From assembly GCA_002347365.1 (NCBI GenBank), contig DDWT01000020.1:1-64000 (forward strand): a DNA stretch of 64,000 nucleotides. The letters run 5' to 3'. The notes under the pieces are model-generated. The model was given only the letters and a program-made list of their open reading frames with translations. It had not been told where the DNA came from and ran no database searches. Below, in pieces: positions 52,264 to 61,759 of the stretch; position 1 is the first letter of the stretch, and each line of letters opens with the position of its first letter. The stretch is from Actinobacteria bacterium UBA2279 (GTDB taxonomy: Bacteria; Actinomycetota; Coriobacteriia; Anaerosomatales; Anaerosomataceae). Both the position numbers and the translations under genes were made by a program.

Positions 52264-53187
52264 ATGCCGATCTCTGATTGGTTCAAGGCACGGGAGGGTC
52301 GCAAGTACACGATGACCTCCACCGACGCCCCGGGCGAGCTGCCGGACGGCGTGTGGGTGAAGTGCCCCTCGTGCAAACACACGCTGTATCAGGGCGATCT
52401 TGATCGCACTGCAGACGTATGTCCGCACTGCGGGCATCACTTCGACATAGACGCACCCCGGCGGATCGCCTTGCTTGCCGATGAAGGCACCTTCGAGGAG
52501 ACCGAGGCGACGCTGAGCTCCGTCGACCCGCTACGCTTCAACGCGGCCAAGCCCTACACCGAGAGCCTTGCGAAGGCAAAGGCGGCCTCGGGCATGCCCG
52601 AGGCCATCGTGACCGGACGGGCGTTGCTCGGCGGACATCCCGTCGTTCTCGGCGTCATGGATTTCCGCTTCATCGCGGCTTCGATGGGTTCGGCTGTGGG
52701 TGAGAAGATCGCACGCGCATTCAGGTTGGCGGAGCGCGAGCAGCGCGCCGTCATCATGGTGACCCGTTCCGGCGGCGCGCGCATGCAAGAGGGCATGCTC
52801 TCTCTCATGCAGATGGCCAAGACGGCCGCCGAAGCCGAGCGGCTTGCGTCTGCGGGTCTGCCCTACATCTCAGTGCTCGCCAATCCGACGATGGGCGGCG
52901 TGACGGCAAGCTTCGCTGTTCTTGCCGACATCATCTTCGCCGAACCCGGAGCTCTCATAGGCTTTGCCGGGCAGCGGATCATCGAACAGACCATCCGGCA
53001 GAATCTGCCGAAGAACTTCCGTACGTCCGAGTACTTCGAGGAGTACGGCATGGTCGATGCGGTCGTTGCCCGCGATCAGCAGAAGACCGCCATCGCGCTT
53101 GCGCTCGACTATCTCGGCGCGCCGGGCGTGCCCGATGCGGCCGAGGGCGCCGCGTGCGCGATCGTCCCTCCGGGTGGTGATGTGTGA
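52264..53187 (+). CDS. accD: acetyl-CoA carboxylase carboxyltransferase beta subunit
   Basis: A 307-residue subunit. An N-terminal zinc ribbon has the pairs CPSC and CPHC (residues about 36-60). The crotonase-like core follows with MGSAVGEKIARAFRLA, SGGARMQEGMLSLMQMAK, NPTMGGVTASFAVLAD and GFAGQRIIEQTI. With AccA it moves the carboxyl group from biotin to acetyl-CoA at the start of fatty acid synthesis. ATG has GGGAG four bases upstream. The TGA stop overlaps the accA start. Confidence 0.95.
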   Translation: MPISDWFKAREGRKYTMTSTDAPGELPDGVWVKCPSCKHTLYQGDLDRTADVCPHCGHHFDIDAPRRIALLADEGTFEETEATLSSVDPLRFNAAKPYTESLAKAKAASGMPEAIVTGRALLGGHPVVLGVMDFRFIAASMGSAVGEKIARAFRLAEREQRAVIMVTRSGGARMQEGMLSLMQMAKTAAEAERLASAGLPYISVLANPTMGGVTASFAVLADIIFAEPGALIGFAGQRIIEQTIRQNLPKNFRTSEYFEEYGMVDAVVARDQQKTAIALALDYLGAPGVPDAAEGAACAIVPPGGDV

Positions 53188-54149
53188 TGGCCCGGTTCGT
53201 GATGGAGTTCGAACGGCCGTTGGTCGAACTCGAAGACAAGCTCGTCGAACTCAAACGTCTCGATATCGCTGCGACGCCTGAACTCGCCGATGAGATCGCG
53301 GAACTCGAGGCGGAGATAGAGCGACTGCGCGAGACGCTCTATGCCGCGCTGTCGCCGTGGGAGAAGGTGCAGGTATCGCGTCATCCCGAGCGACCCAAGA
53401 CGCAAGACTACGTCGAGATGCTCTTCGATGACGTCATCGAGCTTCATGGTGATCGCGTGTTCGGAGACGACGAGGCGATACTCACCGCTCTTGCGACTCT
53501 GGAGGGTCGCAGGTGTGTGGTCATCGGACATCGCAAAGGCAAGAACACCAAAGAGAACATCAAGCGCAATTTCGGCAGCCCTCATCCCGAGGGATTCCGC
53601 AAGGCGCGCCGTGCGATGAAGCTGGCCGAGAAGTTCGGATTGCCCGTCGTCACGCTCATCGACACGCAGGGTGCGTTCCCCGGCCTGGAGGCCGAGCAGC
53701 GCGGACAGGCATGGGCCATCGCGGAGAACCTCGCGACGCTTGCGGCTCTCAAGACGCCGGTCGTGGCGGTGGGGATCGGGGAGGGCGGAAGCGGCGGAGC
53801 GCTCGCGATAGGCTTCGGTGACCGCCTCATCATGCTTGAGAACGCGTACTACTCGGTCATCACACCTGAGGCATGCGCTTCGATCCTGTTCAAGGACGCT
53901 ACTCGTGCACCCGAGGCGGCTCCGTGTCTGGCGATGACCGCGGACGACCTGATCCGTCTGGGTATCGCGGACGAGATCGTTCGCGAGCCGCAGGGCGGGG
54001 CACATCGGGATCCCGCGATCGTCTATGCGTCGGTGGCGCGCTCGGTCACGCGAGCGCTTGACGAGCTGTGCGGGAAGGATATCGATGACGTCTTGGCGAA
54101 GCGCTATGAGAGACTAGCCACGACAGGCGTCTACACAGAGGGGGAGTAA
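53187..54149 (+). CDS. accA: acetyl-CoA carboxylase carboxyltransferase alpha subunit
   Basis: A subunit of about 320 residues. The N-terminal helical part MEFERPLVELEDKLVELKRL is typical, then YVEMLFDDVIELHGDRVFGDD, IGHRKGKNTKENIKRNFG and HPEGFRKARRAMKLAEKFG, TLIDTQGAFPGLEAEQRGQ, IGEGGSGGALAIGFGD and SVITPEACASILFKD. ATG 53187 shares its A with the accD stop; GTG 53184 is one codon earlier and equally possible. The downstream pfkA gene starts five bases after its stop. Confidence 0.95.
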   Translation: MARFVMEFERPLVELEDKLVELKRLDIAATPELADEIAELEAEIERLRETLYAALSPWEKVQVSRHPERPKTQDYVEMLFDDVIELHGDRVFGDDEAILTALATLEGRRCVVIGHRKGKNTKENIKRNFGSPHPEGFRKARRAMKLAEKFGLPVVTLIDTQGAFPGLEAEQRGQAWAIAENLATLAALKTPVVAVGIGEGGSGGALAIGFGDRLIMLENAYYSVITPEACASILFKDATRAPEAAPCLAMTADDLIRLGIADEIVREPQGGAHRDPAIVYASVARSVTRALDELCGKDIDDVLAKRYERLATTGVYTEGE

Positions 54150-54153
54150 GCGC

Positions 54154-55119
54154 ATGACGACACCCCGCATCGCAGTGCTCACGAGCGGCGGCGACGCTCC
54201 GGGGATGAACGCAGCGATCCGTGCTGTCGTGCGCATCGCCATCTCGCATGGTGCCGAGGCAATGGCCGTGCGCCATGGCTACGAGGGGCTGATCGATGGC
54301 GACTTCTCCGAGATGCAGCTCGGTAGCGTCGGCGGCGTGCTCGACCGCGGAGGTACGTTCATCGGGACATCCCGCTCGGAACGTATGTTCACGGAAGAGG
54401 GCCTTGACCGTGCCGCGCAACAGCTGGCCGATCACGGTGTGACCGGACTGGTGACCATCGGCGGCGATGGCACCTACCGCGCGGCGGAGGAGCTCGACAA
54501 GCGCGGCGTGAGCGTCATCGGCGTACCCGGCACGATCGACAACGATATCGCGGCTACCGACACGACGATCGGCTTCGACACCGCCCAGAACACCATCTGC
54601 GATGCCACGTCGAAGGTCCGCGATACGGCGTCCAGTCACGAGAGAACGTTCATCATCGAAGTCATGGGCCGCCACTGCGGCATGCTCGCGCTGTACTCGG
54701 GTCTGGCAGCGGGCGCGGACTGTATCCTGGTGCCGGAAATCCCCTGGAAGCTCGAGGACATCTGTGTCTCGGTCAGGCAGGGTATCGAACGCGGCAAGAA
54801 GCACTCGATCATCGTGATGGCCGAGGGGGCCGGGCATGCGTTCGGCGTCGCCGAAGACCTGTCACCCTTGTGCGGCCATCAGGTTCGGGCTGTCGTGCTC
54901 GGCCACATACAGCGTGGCGGAGCGCCGTCAGCGTTCGATCGCACGCTCGCCAGTCGCATGGGCGCTGCAGCGGTGGAGGCGCTTCTGGACGGCGAGAGCG
55001 GCAAGGCAGTCTGTCTGCGCAACGCCGACATGGAGCTTGCAACGCTGCAGGACTGCTACAGCCGCCACCACGACATGAAGAAGCACATCTACGATCTCGC
55101 GATGGTGCTTGCCCGATGA
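54154..55119 (+). CDS. pfkA: 6-phosphofructokinase, ATP-type
   Basis: A 321-residue phosphofructokinase. It starts IAVLTSGGDAPGMNAAIRAV. GGDGTYR (near residue 103) has Gly where pyrophosphate-using enzymes have Asp, so ATP is the likely donor. The catalytic Asp is in PGTIDNDI, and MGRHCGMLAL and GHIQRGGAPSAFDR bind fructose 6-phosphate. GGGGGAG stands before the ATG. Its stop overlaps the class II aldolase gene start by four bases. It would drive glycolysis with the aldolase at 51207. Confidence 0.93.
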   Translation: MTTPRIAVLTSGGDAPGMNAAIRAVVRIAISHGAEAMAVRHGYEGLIDGDFSEMQLGSVGGVLDRGGTFIGTSRSERMFTEEGLDRAAQQLADHGVTGLVTIGGDGTYRAAEELDKRGVSVIGVPGTIDNDIAATDTTIGFDTAQNTICDATSKVRDTASSHERTFIIEVMGRHCGMLALYSGLAAGADCILVPEIPWKLEDICVSVRQGIERGKKHSIIVMAEGAGHAFGVAEDLSPLCGHQVRAVVLGHIQRGGAPSAFDRTLASRMGAAAVEALLDGESGKAVCLRNADMELATLQDCYSRHHDMKKHIYDLAMVLAR

Positions 55120-55685
55120 TGACCATCTCCGAGGAGCTGTTCGCGTCGTTCAAAGACACCGGCCGCGACCTGTTCCTCACGGGTGCCGTGTCGAGCCACG
55201 GCGGCAACTTGAGTGTCCGTATCGGCGACCGCATCCTTATCACCCGAAGCGGGTCGATGCTCGGCAGGCTCAGCCGAAACGACATCGTGGAGACGGGTAT
55301 AGACGCGTGTCCGGAAGATGAGGGCTGCAGTAGGGAGCTTGTCGTACACCGCGCCATCTACCGCGCCACGGATGCGCGCGCGATCGTACATGCGCATACC
55401 GTTCACACGATCCACCGCTCGCTGGTCTCTGAGCTCATCGTGCCGCTCGACAGCGAGTCAACGGCCATCCTGGGGGCAGTGCCGGTCGTCTCGGCAGCAC
55501 AGACTATCGCCTCACCCGAGGCGGCCGAAGTGCTCTCGGCCCAGCTGCGCGATCACAAGGTCGCGGTGTTGCGCACGCATGGCCCGTTCGCGAAGGGTGC
55601 GACGTTGGAAGAGGCGTTCTACCACGTGAGCTGCCTTGAGGCGAGCGCACACATCCTCGATATCTCCGACGCTTCGGGCTGCTAG
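55116..55685 (+). CDS. class II aldolase/adducin family protein
   Basis: A 189-residue protein of the fuculose-phosphate aldolase fold. VSSHGGNLSVRIGDRILITRSG is the phosphate region; HAHTVHTIHRS has two metal His; the third His is in RTHGPFAKGATLEEAFYH. The gene is close to L-fuculose-1-phosphate and methylthioribulose-phosphate enzymes, but the substrate cannot be told. I chose ATG 55116, overlapping the pfkA stop; the frame extends upstream only inside pfkA. Confidence 0.85.
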   Translation: MMTISEELFASFKDTGRDLFLTGAVSSHGGNLSVRIGDRILITRSGSMLGRLSRNDIVETGIDACPEDEGCSRELVVHRAIYRATDARAIVHAHTVHTIHRSLVSELIVPLDSESTAILGAVPVVSAAQTIASPEAAEVLSAQLRDHKVAVLRTHGPFAKGATLEEAFYHVSCLEASAHILDISDASGC

Positions 55686-55693
55686 TCCCGGGG

Positions 55694-57769
55694 TCACCAC
55701 ATCGCCTTGATTCCCTCGCGAATGCGTGTGGTTGTCGCTTCGATCCCCCCGGACTCCGCATCGGCCTCATCAGAGGTCGGACGCGCCTGTGACTCTGCGA
55801 ACAGCGGCCTGAGCGTGTCGGGCACGAAGCGGGTTCGCTGCGCGTAGCCGTATCTGTCCGAGAATCCCCGCCCTGCGGCGTAGTAGCGCAGTGGGTGCAG
55901 CACGTAGAGGTGATCTTTGGCACGAGTGCACGCGACGTAGAACAGCCGTCGCTCTTCCTCGATCTCTTCGGCACTTCCGCAGGCGAGATCGGCCGGGATA
56001 TTGCCGTCAGCTGCATGGATGACGTATACCGCGTCCCATTCGAGTCCTTTTGCGGAGTGGATCGTGGACAGGATGAGGAAGTCCTCGTCCAGAGTGGGCG
56101 GCTGGGCGAAGTCACCCGTCCAGTTGGGAGCATCAAGGGTCATCTCGGCCAGGAAACGGGCCCGGTCGTTGAATCGTGAGCCGAGCATCTCGATCTGCTC
56201 GAGGTCGGCGAGACGCGCAGCAGCATTGTCGTAGCGCTGCTCGGCAAGTGGGGCGTAGAAGATGCGCGCCGCGTGAAGCTGGGCGGACACATCGGTGGAC
56301 GGGGCATGTGCCAGGTTGCGCATGAGCCCCACGAAGTCAGGCCAGGTCTTGACGCTGATCTCAGGCGGTCGCCACGAGACCCATGTATCGAAGTCCCCGT
56401 TGGCGTCACGCAAGGCATCCATGAGTGCCGCGGCGATTCGCGGCCCGACGCCCGGTATCAGCTGCAGAACGCGCAGTCCTGCCATGGAGTCGAGTGGGTT
56501 CTCGGCAAGGCGCAGGAACGAACTCAGGTCCTTGACGTGGGCCATCTCGACGAACTTCAGTCCACCGTACTTGTAGAAGGGGATGTTGCGGCGCGAGAGC
56601 TCGAGTTCCAGTGCTGCGGAGTGGTGAGCCGCGCGGAACAGCACCGCCTGCTGCTTGAGCGCCAGGCCTTCCTCGCGGTGCCCGAGGATGCGCTCGATCA
56701 CGTAGTCGGTCTGTTCGACTTCGTCTCGGCACGTGACGAGCGCCGGTCGTGCGCCACCGTCGCGGTCGGTCCACAGCGTCTTGTCGTAACGCTGAGAGGA
56801 GGCGGCGATGATCGCATTCGTGGCGTCAAGTACCGGTTGGGTGCTGCGGTAGTTCTGCTCGAGCGTCAGCACGGTGGTCCCTTCGAAGCGCTGCGGGAAC
56901 TCGAGGATGTTGCGAATCGTCGCGGCCCGGAAAGAGTAGACGGCCTGCGCGTCGTCGCCCACGGCTGTCACGCCGGTACCGTCCGGGCGCAACAATGCCA
57001 CGATGTCCGCCTGGAGCGCATTGGTGTCCTGATATTCGTCGATGAGTACCGCGTCGAACCGCTCTCGAACGCGATCACCGGCAGGCGAGTCGAGCAGACC
57101 GCGCCAGAACAGCAGCAGGTCGTCGTAGTCCAAGATCTGGCGGCTCTCTTTGGTGTCCGTGTATTCAACGAACAGCCGGCGTAGATCTTCGGCGTCCTCC
57201 TTGCACCAGGGAAAGACGGTGCGCAGGATGTCTTCGAGAGGGAGTTGCGCGTTCACGCACCTCGAGTAGATATCGAGGCACGTGCCCTTCTGGGGGAAAC
57301 GGCGCCCCTGCTTGCCGAGCGCAAGCTCCGTCCGGCACAGATGCATCAGGTCCTCAGCATCAGCGCGATCGAGGATGGTGAAATTGGGTTCCAGTCCGAT
57401 GTCCCGGCCGTGGACCCGCAGCAGGCGGGCCGCGACGGAATGGAACGTGCCACCCCAGACCTTCGCACCGGAAAGCGTTTCAGGTAGCCGCTCGTCGCCG
57501 GTGGCAACTCGGCGCAACAACGCGTCGACGCGACGCTTCATCTCACCGGCGGCGCGCCGGGTGAACGTCAGCAGCAGGATGCGGTTCGGGGTGATGCCGG
57601 AGGCGATCAGGTAGGCGACGCGGTGGGCGAGTGTGTTCGTCTTGCCGGTGCCCGCTCCGGCAACGATCAGGAGCGGTCCCGCGCCGTGAGACGCGGCTGC
57701 GCGCTGCGCCGGGTTGAGGCCTTCGTGGACGCGTTCGGCGACCTCGGGTGCTATCTGGGATGTAGTCAT
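55694..57769 (-). CDS. UvrD/PcrA/Rep-family superfamily I DNA helicase
   Basis: A 691-residue helicase. The motifs run in order: GLNPAQRAAASH (Q), IVAGAGTGKTNTLAHRV (Walker A), LLLTFTRRAAGEMKRRV, VLIDEYQDTNALQADI (II), VTAVGDDAQAVYSFRAATI (III), TLEQNYRS (IV), and STIHSAKGLEWDAVYVIH (V) with RRLFYVACTRAKDHLYV (VI). The family unwinds DNA 3' to 5' in repair and replication restart. It is on the minus strand, convergent with the class II aldolase gene with an eight-base gap. Confidence 0.93.
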   Translation of the reverse strand: MTTSQIAPEVAERVHEGLNPAQRAAASHGAGPLLIVAGAGTGKTNTLAHRVAYLIASGITPNRILLLTFTRRAAGEMKRRVDALLRRVATGDERLPETLSGAKVWGGTFHSVAARLLRVHGRDIGLEPNFTILDRADAEDLMHLCRTELALGKQGRRFPQKGTCLDIYSRCVNAQLPLEDILRTVFPWCKEDAEDLRRLFVEYTDTKESRQILDYDDLLLFWRGLLDSPAGDRVRERFDAVLIDEYQDTNALQADIVALLRPDGTGVTAVGDDAQAVYSFRAATIRNILEFPQRFEGTTVLTLEQNYRSTQPVLDATNAIIAASSQRYDKTLWTDRDGGARPALVTCRDEVEQTDYVIERILGHREEGLALKQQAVLFRAAHHSAALELELSRRNIPFYKYGGLKFVEMAHVKDLSSFLRLAENPLDSMAGLRVLQLIPGVGPRIAAALMDALRDANGDFDTWVSWRPPEISVKTWPDFVGLMRNLAHAPSTDVSAQLHAARIFYAPLAEQRYDNAAARLADLEQIEMLGSRFNDRARFLAEMTLDAPNWTGDFAQPPTLDEDFLILSTIHSAKGLEWDAVYVIHAADGNIPADLACGSAEEIEEERRLFYVACTRAKDHLYVLHPLRYYAAGRGFSDRYGYAQRTRFVPDTLRPLFAESQARPTSDEADAESGGIEATTTRIREGIKAMW

Positions 57770-57845
57770 TGCGACCTCCGTGGCCGAGAGGACACCACGG
57801 AAGTGATTCTATCAGGTCCAAACATGAAAAGCGAACAGGTGTTCG

Positions 57846-58871
57846 CTACGAACGGGTGTGCGCTTCAGCGTATGCATCGACCTCGGACACAAGCTCTGCC
57901 TTGCGGTCTTCAGGCAGAAACGAGGCTTCAAACGATGCCTTTGCGAGTCTCACCAGGTCAGCGTCGTCAAGGTCGAGCGCTTCGGCCATTGCCACGTAGT
58001 TGTCTGTGAGGTATCCGCCGAAGTAGGCAGGGTCGTCCGAATTCACGGTGACGAGCAGGCCCGCGTCCATCAACCTGCGGAGCGGGTGGTCTGCAGCCGT
58101 GTCCACAACGCGAAGCCTGATGTTGGACAGCGGGCAGACGGTCAGCGGGATGCGTTCCCGGGCGAGGCGCTCGACCAACGCAGGGTCTTCGAGACAGCGC
58201 ACACCGTGGTCGATTCGCTCGACATGAAGGATGTCGAGCGAATCGGTGATGTAGCTCGGTGGTCCCTCCTCGCCCGCATGTGCCACACGGCGGTAGTGCT
58301 GGTCGCCTGCGGCGCGGAAGACGTCCTCGAACAGAGCCGGCGGAAAGCCGATTTCGGCGGAGTCGAGTCCGACTCCCGTGATCCGCGAGTGGTACAGGTG
58401 TGCCGTGCGCATCGTGTGTATCGCGTTCTCGACCGGCAGATCACGCAGGAAGCACATGATGAGGCGGAAGCTGACGCCGAACATCTCGTCGGCATCTTCG
58501 AGGGCGCGGAGTATCCCGGCGATCACAACGCCGAAGAGGACGCCACGGTTCATGTGGGTCTGCGGGTCGAAGAACGGCTCGACGTGACGGATGTTCTCCT
58601 GGGCGGCTTTGGTGATGTAGGCCCAGGTGAGGTCGTAGAAGTCCTGTTCGGTCCGAAGTACTGCACATCCGGCGTAGTAGAGGTCAAGGAAGGATTGGAG
58701 GTCTGAGAAATCATAGGCCGCGCGAGCCGCCTCGATTGTTCGATACTGGAGGTCGACGCCATTGCGCTCGGCAAGCTCGAACATGAGCTCTGGCTCGAGC
58801 GTGCCTTCCAGGTGCAGGTGGAGCTCGGCTTTCGGGAGGCCGAGTGCGAACTCGTGACGGTCGTCAGACAC
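57846..58871 (-). CDS. adenine/adenosine deaminase
   Basis: A 341-residue amidohydrolase fold. The zinc motif LPKAELHLHLEGTLEPEL is at the N-terminus; then VEPFFDPQTHMNRG, AHAGEEGPPSYITDSLDIL (catalytic Glu), ERIDHGVRCLEDP and TVNSDDPAYFGGYLTDNY. The HAGEEGP pattern and the acidic-SDDP end resemble the adenine deaminases (Aah1 type), so adenine is the better guess for the substrate. I chose GTG 58871, with AAAGGAG about four bases upstream, rather than a farther ATG at 58928. Role: purine salvage. Confidence 0.9.
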   Translation of the reverse strand: MSDDRHEFALGLPKAELHLHLEGTLEPELMFELAERNGVDLQYRTIEAARAAYDFSDLQSFLDLYYAGCAVLRTEQDFYDLTWAYITKAAQENIRHVEPFFDPQTHMNRGVLFGVVIAGILRALEDADEMFGVSFRLIMCFLRDLPVENAIHTMRTAHLYHSRITGVGLDSAEIGFPPALFEDVFRAAGDQHYRRVAHAGEEGPPSYITDSLDILHVERIDHGVRCLEDPALVERLARERIPLTVCPLSNIRLRVVDTAADHPLRRLMDAGLLVTVNSDDPAYFGGYLTDNYVAMAEALDLDDADLVRLAKASFEASFLPEDRKAELVSEVDAYAEAHTRS

Positions 58872-59051
58872 GGGTCTCCTTTCGCAGGTTCTTGGGGAGC
58901 ATCTACCCGTAACTATCATCGCATGCACCGATCATCCGGGTACGGCGCAGTCCGCATGCGGAGAGCGCGGGCGATCTCGGTGGGGTTGCAGCCGGGGTTC
59001 ACTCCAGCGTCACGACGATTTCTCGGGCGTGGGCGTCAGGTGGCGTGCTGC

Positions 59052-59079
59052 TTGCTCTTGTAGTGTCGACATGTAATCT
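59052..59079 (+). promoter_or_regulatory. possible promoter of the MASE1 kinase gene
   Basis: TTGCTC (59052-59057) and TAATCT (59074-59079) are 16 bases apart. A transcript from about 59086 would have a leader of about 65 bases. Confidence 0.35.
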
Positions 59080-59150
59080 CGCGGGTCGCACGAACAGGCG
59101 TCAGCATACCGAGGGGCCGGTGTGCCGGGTTATGCGACTCTGGATAAGGC

Positions 59151-60962
59151 GTGGTCGATCTGAAGAGCAGGACCGTTGTTGCCCCACTGTTTGTTGCGCT
59201 CAGCTACGTCGTCATCGGCGTTGCGAGTTCGCGTATCGTCCAACCCCTGTACGCCGGTGAGCTGCTCTGGTTACCGGGCGGCTTCGCGCTCGGGATCGCG
59301 GTTCTGTACAGTCGCACAGCTCTCCTGGGTGTCGTACCGGGTGGTTTCTTGCTGGCGTTGTGGCTGGGTTTCGCCCCACTGCCGGCACTCGTGATCGGGC
59401 TCGCATCTGCGGTCGGGACGTGGATGGGCGCGACTATCGCCCCCAGGTCCTGGCGGAAGCGCGCGGCCCTTCGCTCCCTGGCCGACGTTCGCGCGATCTG
59501 GTGGGTATCTGCTGTCACTTCGGGTGTGACGGCGGTCCTCGTGGCGCTCAACCCGTTCGCCGCGAACGGTGACCTCGCATCCCGGGTTGTCTATGCGGGC
59601 GAGTTCCTGCTGGCAGACGTGCTCGGGATAGCACTCTTGTTGCCTGTCGTGCTGGCTGTTCTCGGATCCAAAGATCGCTCTGAGCGGACCGGCACGGTCG
59701 CTGAGTTGGTCACGGTCTTGGCGCTGCTCGTGATGGCGACCGTTCTCAGTTACGCGGTTGGGTTGCCTCTCTCCTTCGAACGGAGCATGCCGTACCTGCT
59801 CGGACCTCTGTTCATACTGCTGGTCCTTCGATTCGGGTGGCGCGAGGTGTCGTTCGCGGTGATTCTGATGGCGCCGGTTGCCTTCGCGAGCGCGAGCCGC
59901 GGTGTTGGTCCGTTCTCCGGAGGTGACGTACACCAGTCGCGCCTGCTGCTGCAGCTTGTCTTCATCGGCGCGACGATGCTGGCGCAACTCATCGTGGTGC
60001 TGACGGGCGAACGACAGCGCATCATCAGAGAGCTCGAACTCTCGCGCGACGAACTCGAGCAGCGGGTCAGCCTGCGTACCGCCGAGCTGGAAGCTGCGAA
60101 TCGGGTTCTTGCCTCCGAGATGCTCGAGCGCGAGCACGCTGAGGCCCAACTCCAAGACCAGCAAGCCAGCCTCGAGCGCATCGTGTACGAGCGAACCTCA
60201 GAACTTGAAGATGCGAATTGGCAGCTGACATCGGCCATGCACGTCAAGAGCCAGTTCTTGGCCAATATGAGCCACGAGCTTCGAACGCCCCTGAACTCGA
60301 TCATCGGCTTCACTGATCTGCTGGGGCTTGGCATGGCGGGCGAGCTGACAGAAGAGCAGCTGCATCAGATCAAGCTTGTGAACTCCTCCGGCAAACACCT
60401 GCTTGCCCTGGTCAACGATGTCTTGGACATCACCAGTATCGAAGCTGGTGCGGCGCGACTGGTTCTGTCGTCGTTCTCGCTCAGGCCGGTTGTGCAGCAG
60501 GTGCTGGAATCCGTCCGTCCGCTGGCTGCGGCAAAGGGACTGACTCTTCAGGTTGAGATCGGTGAGGATCAGTTGGTCTGCACCGATAGGACCAAGCTCG
60601 AGCAGATCTTGATCAATCTGGTGGGCAACGCAATCAAGTTCACTCCTGCCGGTGGCGTGCGAGTCTCGTTCGAGGCCTCGGGAGCCACGCTCGACGTGCA
60701 CGTCTCCGACACCGGGATCGGCATCGCGAGTGAGGAACTGACCGACATCTTCGAGGAGTTCCATCAGTCGCGTTCCATCGAGGCGGGAAAGCCGGTCGGA
60801 ACGGGACTCGGGCTTGCCATATCACGACGGCTCGCGCGGATACTCGGCGGGGATCTGGTCGTCGAGAGTGAGATAGGTCTTGGATCGATGTTCACGCTGT
60901 CACTGCCCGGCGCATGCGTCCTGGATGCGGGCGAGGAGCCGGTTGAGGTGACGAGCGGTTAG
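59151..60962 (+). CDS. MASE1-domain sensor histidine kinase
   Basis: A 603-residue kinase. Residues 1-290 are a MASE1-like sensor with about eight to ten helices (GELLWLPGGFALGIAVLY is typical). A coiled coil follows (about 290-360, rich in Glu, Leu and Arg). HisKA has the phospho-acceptor His in FLANMSHELRTPLNSIIGF. The ATPase domain has NLVGNAIKFTP (N box), VSDTGIGI (G1) and GTGLGLAISRRLARILGG (G2). No response regulator is next to it. The start GTG 59151 follows GGATAAGG very closely; a later in-frame start is possible. The signal is unknown. Its stop codon ends one base before the 3' end of the opposite tRNA gene. Confidence 0.87.
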   Translation: MVDLKSRTVVAPLFVALSYVVIGVASSRIVQPLYAGELLWLPGGFALGIAVLYSRTALLGVVPGGFLLALWLGFAPLPALVIGLASAVGTWMGATIAPRSWRKRAALRSLADVRAIWWVSAVTSGVTAVLVALNPFAANGDLASRVVYAGEFLLADVLGIALLLPVVLAVLGSKDRSERTGTVAELVTVLALLVMATVLSYAVGLPLSFERSMPYLLGPLFILLVLRFGWREVSFAVILMAPVAFASASRGVGPFSGGDVHQSRLLLQLVFIGATMLAQLIVVLTGERQRIIRELELSRDELEQRVSLRTAELEAANRVLASEMLEREHAEAQLQDQQASLERIVYERTSELEDANWQLTSAMHVKSQFLANMSHELRTPLNSIIGFTDLLGLGMAGELTEEQLHQIKLVNSSGKHLLALVNDVLDITSIEAGAARLVLSSFSLRPVVQQVLESVRPLAAAKGLTLQVEIGEDQLVCTDRTKLEQILINLVGNAIKFTPAGGVRVSFEASGATLDVHVSDTGIGIASEELTDIFEEFHQSRSIEAGKPVGTGLGLAISRRLARILGGDLVVESEIGLGSMFTLSLPGACVLDAGEEPVEVTSG

Positions 60963-60963
60963 G

Positions 60964-61050
60964 TGGTGCCCGGGGCGGGAATCGAACCCGCACGATGTTT
61001 CCATCATCGGTTTTTGAGACCGACGCGTCTGCCTGTTCCGCCACCCGGGC
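60964..61050 (-). tRNA. tRNA-Leu(CAA)
   Basis: The minus strand reads GCCCGGG acceptor, a D arm, the anticodon stem TCGGT/ACCGA around loop CTCAAAA (anticodon CAA), a long variable arm GATG-GAAA-CATC typical of class II tRNAs, a T arm with TTCGATT and a matching CCCGGGC acceptor end plus discriminator A. The CCA end is encoded (60964-60966). 87 bases in all. Confidence 0.96.
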
Positions 61051-61091
61051 CCGAGTGGAGTCGCTCGACGGATTATAGCCGAGCGAGCCGT

Positions 61092-61697
61092 CTACAGCAC
61101 GTAGTTCAAGTCGAGCAATGTGCCGAGGTTCCCTGCGACCGACCACAGGTTCAACATCGTGAAAAGCGCGACCAGCACGAGTAGGGTCGTGCTTATCCCC
61201 AGGCGGCTGGCAAGCTTGTGTGCCGCGTCAGCGGTGCGCTCACCAACGATCGCCTGCTCTGCGTCGATATCGGACAAAGCCCGCGCTTCTTTGGTTCCGC
61301 CTGCTGCGAGCATGACGCTGGCTCCGATCGCGACGACTGTGATCGCCACCCACAGTGCGTTCGCCATACCTGCCCAGTCCTGATTGCGGAGAATGGCCGA
61401 GCCGAGGAAGATGCTGCCGACGATGTATGCGAGGGGGAGCAGCGTCGCCAGCTGGGCCAGGTCCACGAGTCGCTGCCCGTGGCCGACATACTCACGCGCG
61501 AGTTCCAGAGCGGGACGACCTTGCGGGTCTGCTGACCTGCCGGCTTTTGAAAGCCCGCCACTCGTGCGGAAGGCTGTGACAGCCAGCGTCGCACTCGATA
61601 CCAGGTAGGCGAGCGCGAAGGCGATGTATGTGTAGACGTACGTCGACGACGTCACTGGCAAGATCCCCTCGGCATGCTTCTCGGAGTGAACACCCAT
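61092..61697 (-). CDS. hypothetical membrane protein, four predicted helices
   Basis: A 201-residue protein with helices near residues 22-43, 75-97, 109-131 and 165-185. A soluble stretch between helices (about 44-75, RTSGGLSKAGRSADPQGRPA) and the acidic-to-basic segment after the third helix lack motifs I know. The first 15 residues (MGVHSEKHAEGILPV) are hydrophilic. It starts at ATG 61697, about 60 bases from the HD-GYP stop. It is not linked to a known family. Confidence 0.65.
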   Translation of the reverse strand: MGVHSEKHAEGILPVTSSTYVYTYIAFALAYLVSSATLAVTAFRTSGGLSKAGRSADPQGRPALELAREYVGHGQRLVDLAQLATLLPLAYIVGSIFLGSAILRNQDWAGMANALWVAITVVAIGASVMLAAGGTKEARALSDIDAEQAIVGERTADAAHKLASRLGISTTLLVLVALFTMLNLWSVAGNLGTLLDLNYVL

Positions 61698-61759
61698 GAG
61701 TTCTGGTCGTAGAGAGACACCCCTGCATGATACCGATTGCCGCGACGCTTAACCAGCCT

